From the NCBI GenBank assembly GCA_903850915.1, contig CAINMV010000017.1, positions 1 to 64,000 on the forward strand: a DNA stretch of 64,000 nucleotides, written 5' to 3'. Position 1 is the first letter of the stretch. The number at the start of each line of letters is the position of its first letter. The position numbers were made by a program, and so were the translations under genes. This DNA comes from an uncultured Bacteroidota bacterium (GTDB taxonomy: Bacteria > Bacteroidota > Bacteroidia > UKL13-3). Below the pieces are notes generated by a model. It did no database searches. It was not told the origin of the DNA and saw nothing but the letters and a program-made list of their open reading frames with translations. Of this stretch, positions 63,845-64,000 are shown piece by piece.

Positions 63845-64000
63845 TTAGAAACTGCGGTTTTCTTTGGCCCAGTTCTTAATATAATCGGCAATCTCCGTCA
63901 TTGGCGTTCCTGGCGGAAAGAGCTGGCCTACACCAAGCTCTCTTAGCTTTAACATGTCTTCTTCTGGAATTATTCCTCCTCCGGTTAATAAAACATCATG
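63845..64000 (-). CDS. Methylmalonyl-CoA mutase-type B12-binding C-terminus (partial)
   Basis: The window cuts this gene; only the last 51 residues and the TAA (complement of 63845-63847) are inside. The read is Leu-Leu-Thr-Gly-Gly-Gly-Ile-Ile-Pro-Glu-Glu-Asp, Leu-Arg-Glu-Leu-Gly-Val-Gly, and Phe-Pro-Pro-Gly-Thr-Pro-Met-Thr-Glu-Ile, the end of the cobalamin-binding domain of methylmalonyl-CoA mutase or a separate small B12-binding subunit. Upstream parts are needed to tell which. The psd gene starts 47 bp downstream. Confidence 0.85.
   Translation of the reverse strand, partial: HDVLLTGGGIIPEEDMLKLRELGVGQLFPPGTPMTEIADYIKNWAKENRSF

Overview
The window comes from a Bacteroidota chromosome, probably a Chitinophagales- or Sphingobacteriales-like lineage (the order is inference). 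The signs are four secreted proteins with C-terminal type IX secretion (T9SS) sorting domains, the ftsX-DUF3098-uppP-truB cluster, a DUF3467 gene, a long-form IspG, mreBCD-mrdA, almost no Shine-Dalgarno sequences, and repeated -7 promoter boxes of the phylum's TAnnTTTG type.

Region 1 (1-12.4 kb) is accessory DNA. Nearly everything reads leftward. From left to right it holds a truncated membrane-fusion protein and TolC pair; a seven-gene operon (2.0-7.3 kb: sulfide:quinone-oxidoreductase-like flavoprotein, cupin, His-rich lipoprotein, two small membrane proteins, T9SS-secreted kelch-like protein, TetR regulator); then a stretch that looks like a decayed integron. That stretch has two long genes (a P-type Mg2+ ATPase and a secreted zincin protease), each followed by a ~135-bp imperfect palindrome of one shared family. 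Behind them is the C-terminal remnant of a tyrosine recombinase broken by a stop and a frameshift, facing a remnant of a type I restriction subunit (HsdR) with two in-frame stops. The region ends at tRNA-Pro.

Region 2 (12.6-13.1 kb) is a cluster of tRNA-Pro(UGG), tRNA-Ser(GCU) and tRNA-His(GUG) with clear terminators and promoters. Region 3 (13.1-64 kb) is mostly core genome: amino-acid dehydrogenase; ftsX-DUF3098-uppP-truB; rbfA and a methyltransferase; def and a DUF255 thioredoxin-fold protein; a MiaE-like diiron protein; a decaheme cytochrome c with a membrane partner; an M1 peptidase; trmB; ispG; anmK; two MFS carriers; an AI-2E family protein; kbl; an enoyl-CoA hydratase; pepP-like/TPR/secG; groES-groEL; a 2022-residue CotH/lamin-tail T9SS protein; mreBCD-mrdA; an acyl-ACP desaturase; fabD; psd; and the end of a methylmalonyl-CoA mutase-type protein. 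Three small genes (44, 38 and 72 codons) lie between them.

The core genes cover envelope growth (mreBCD, mrdA, uppP, ftsX, anmK), tRNA and ribosome maturation (truB, trmB, miaE-like, rbfA), protein folding and processing (groESL, def, secG) and lipid synthesis (fabD, desaturase, psd). The most unusual part is the integron-like array at 7.7-11.8 kb. Next are the operator-controlled SQR/kelch operon beside it and the recurrent promoter boxes placed only a few bases before start codons.
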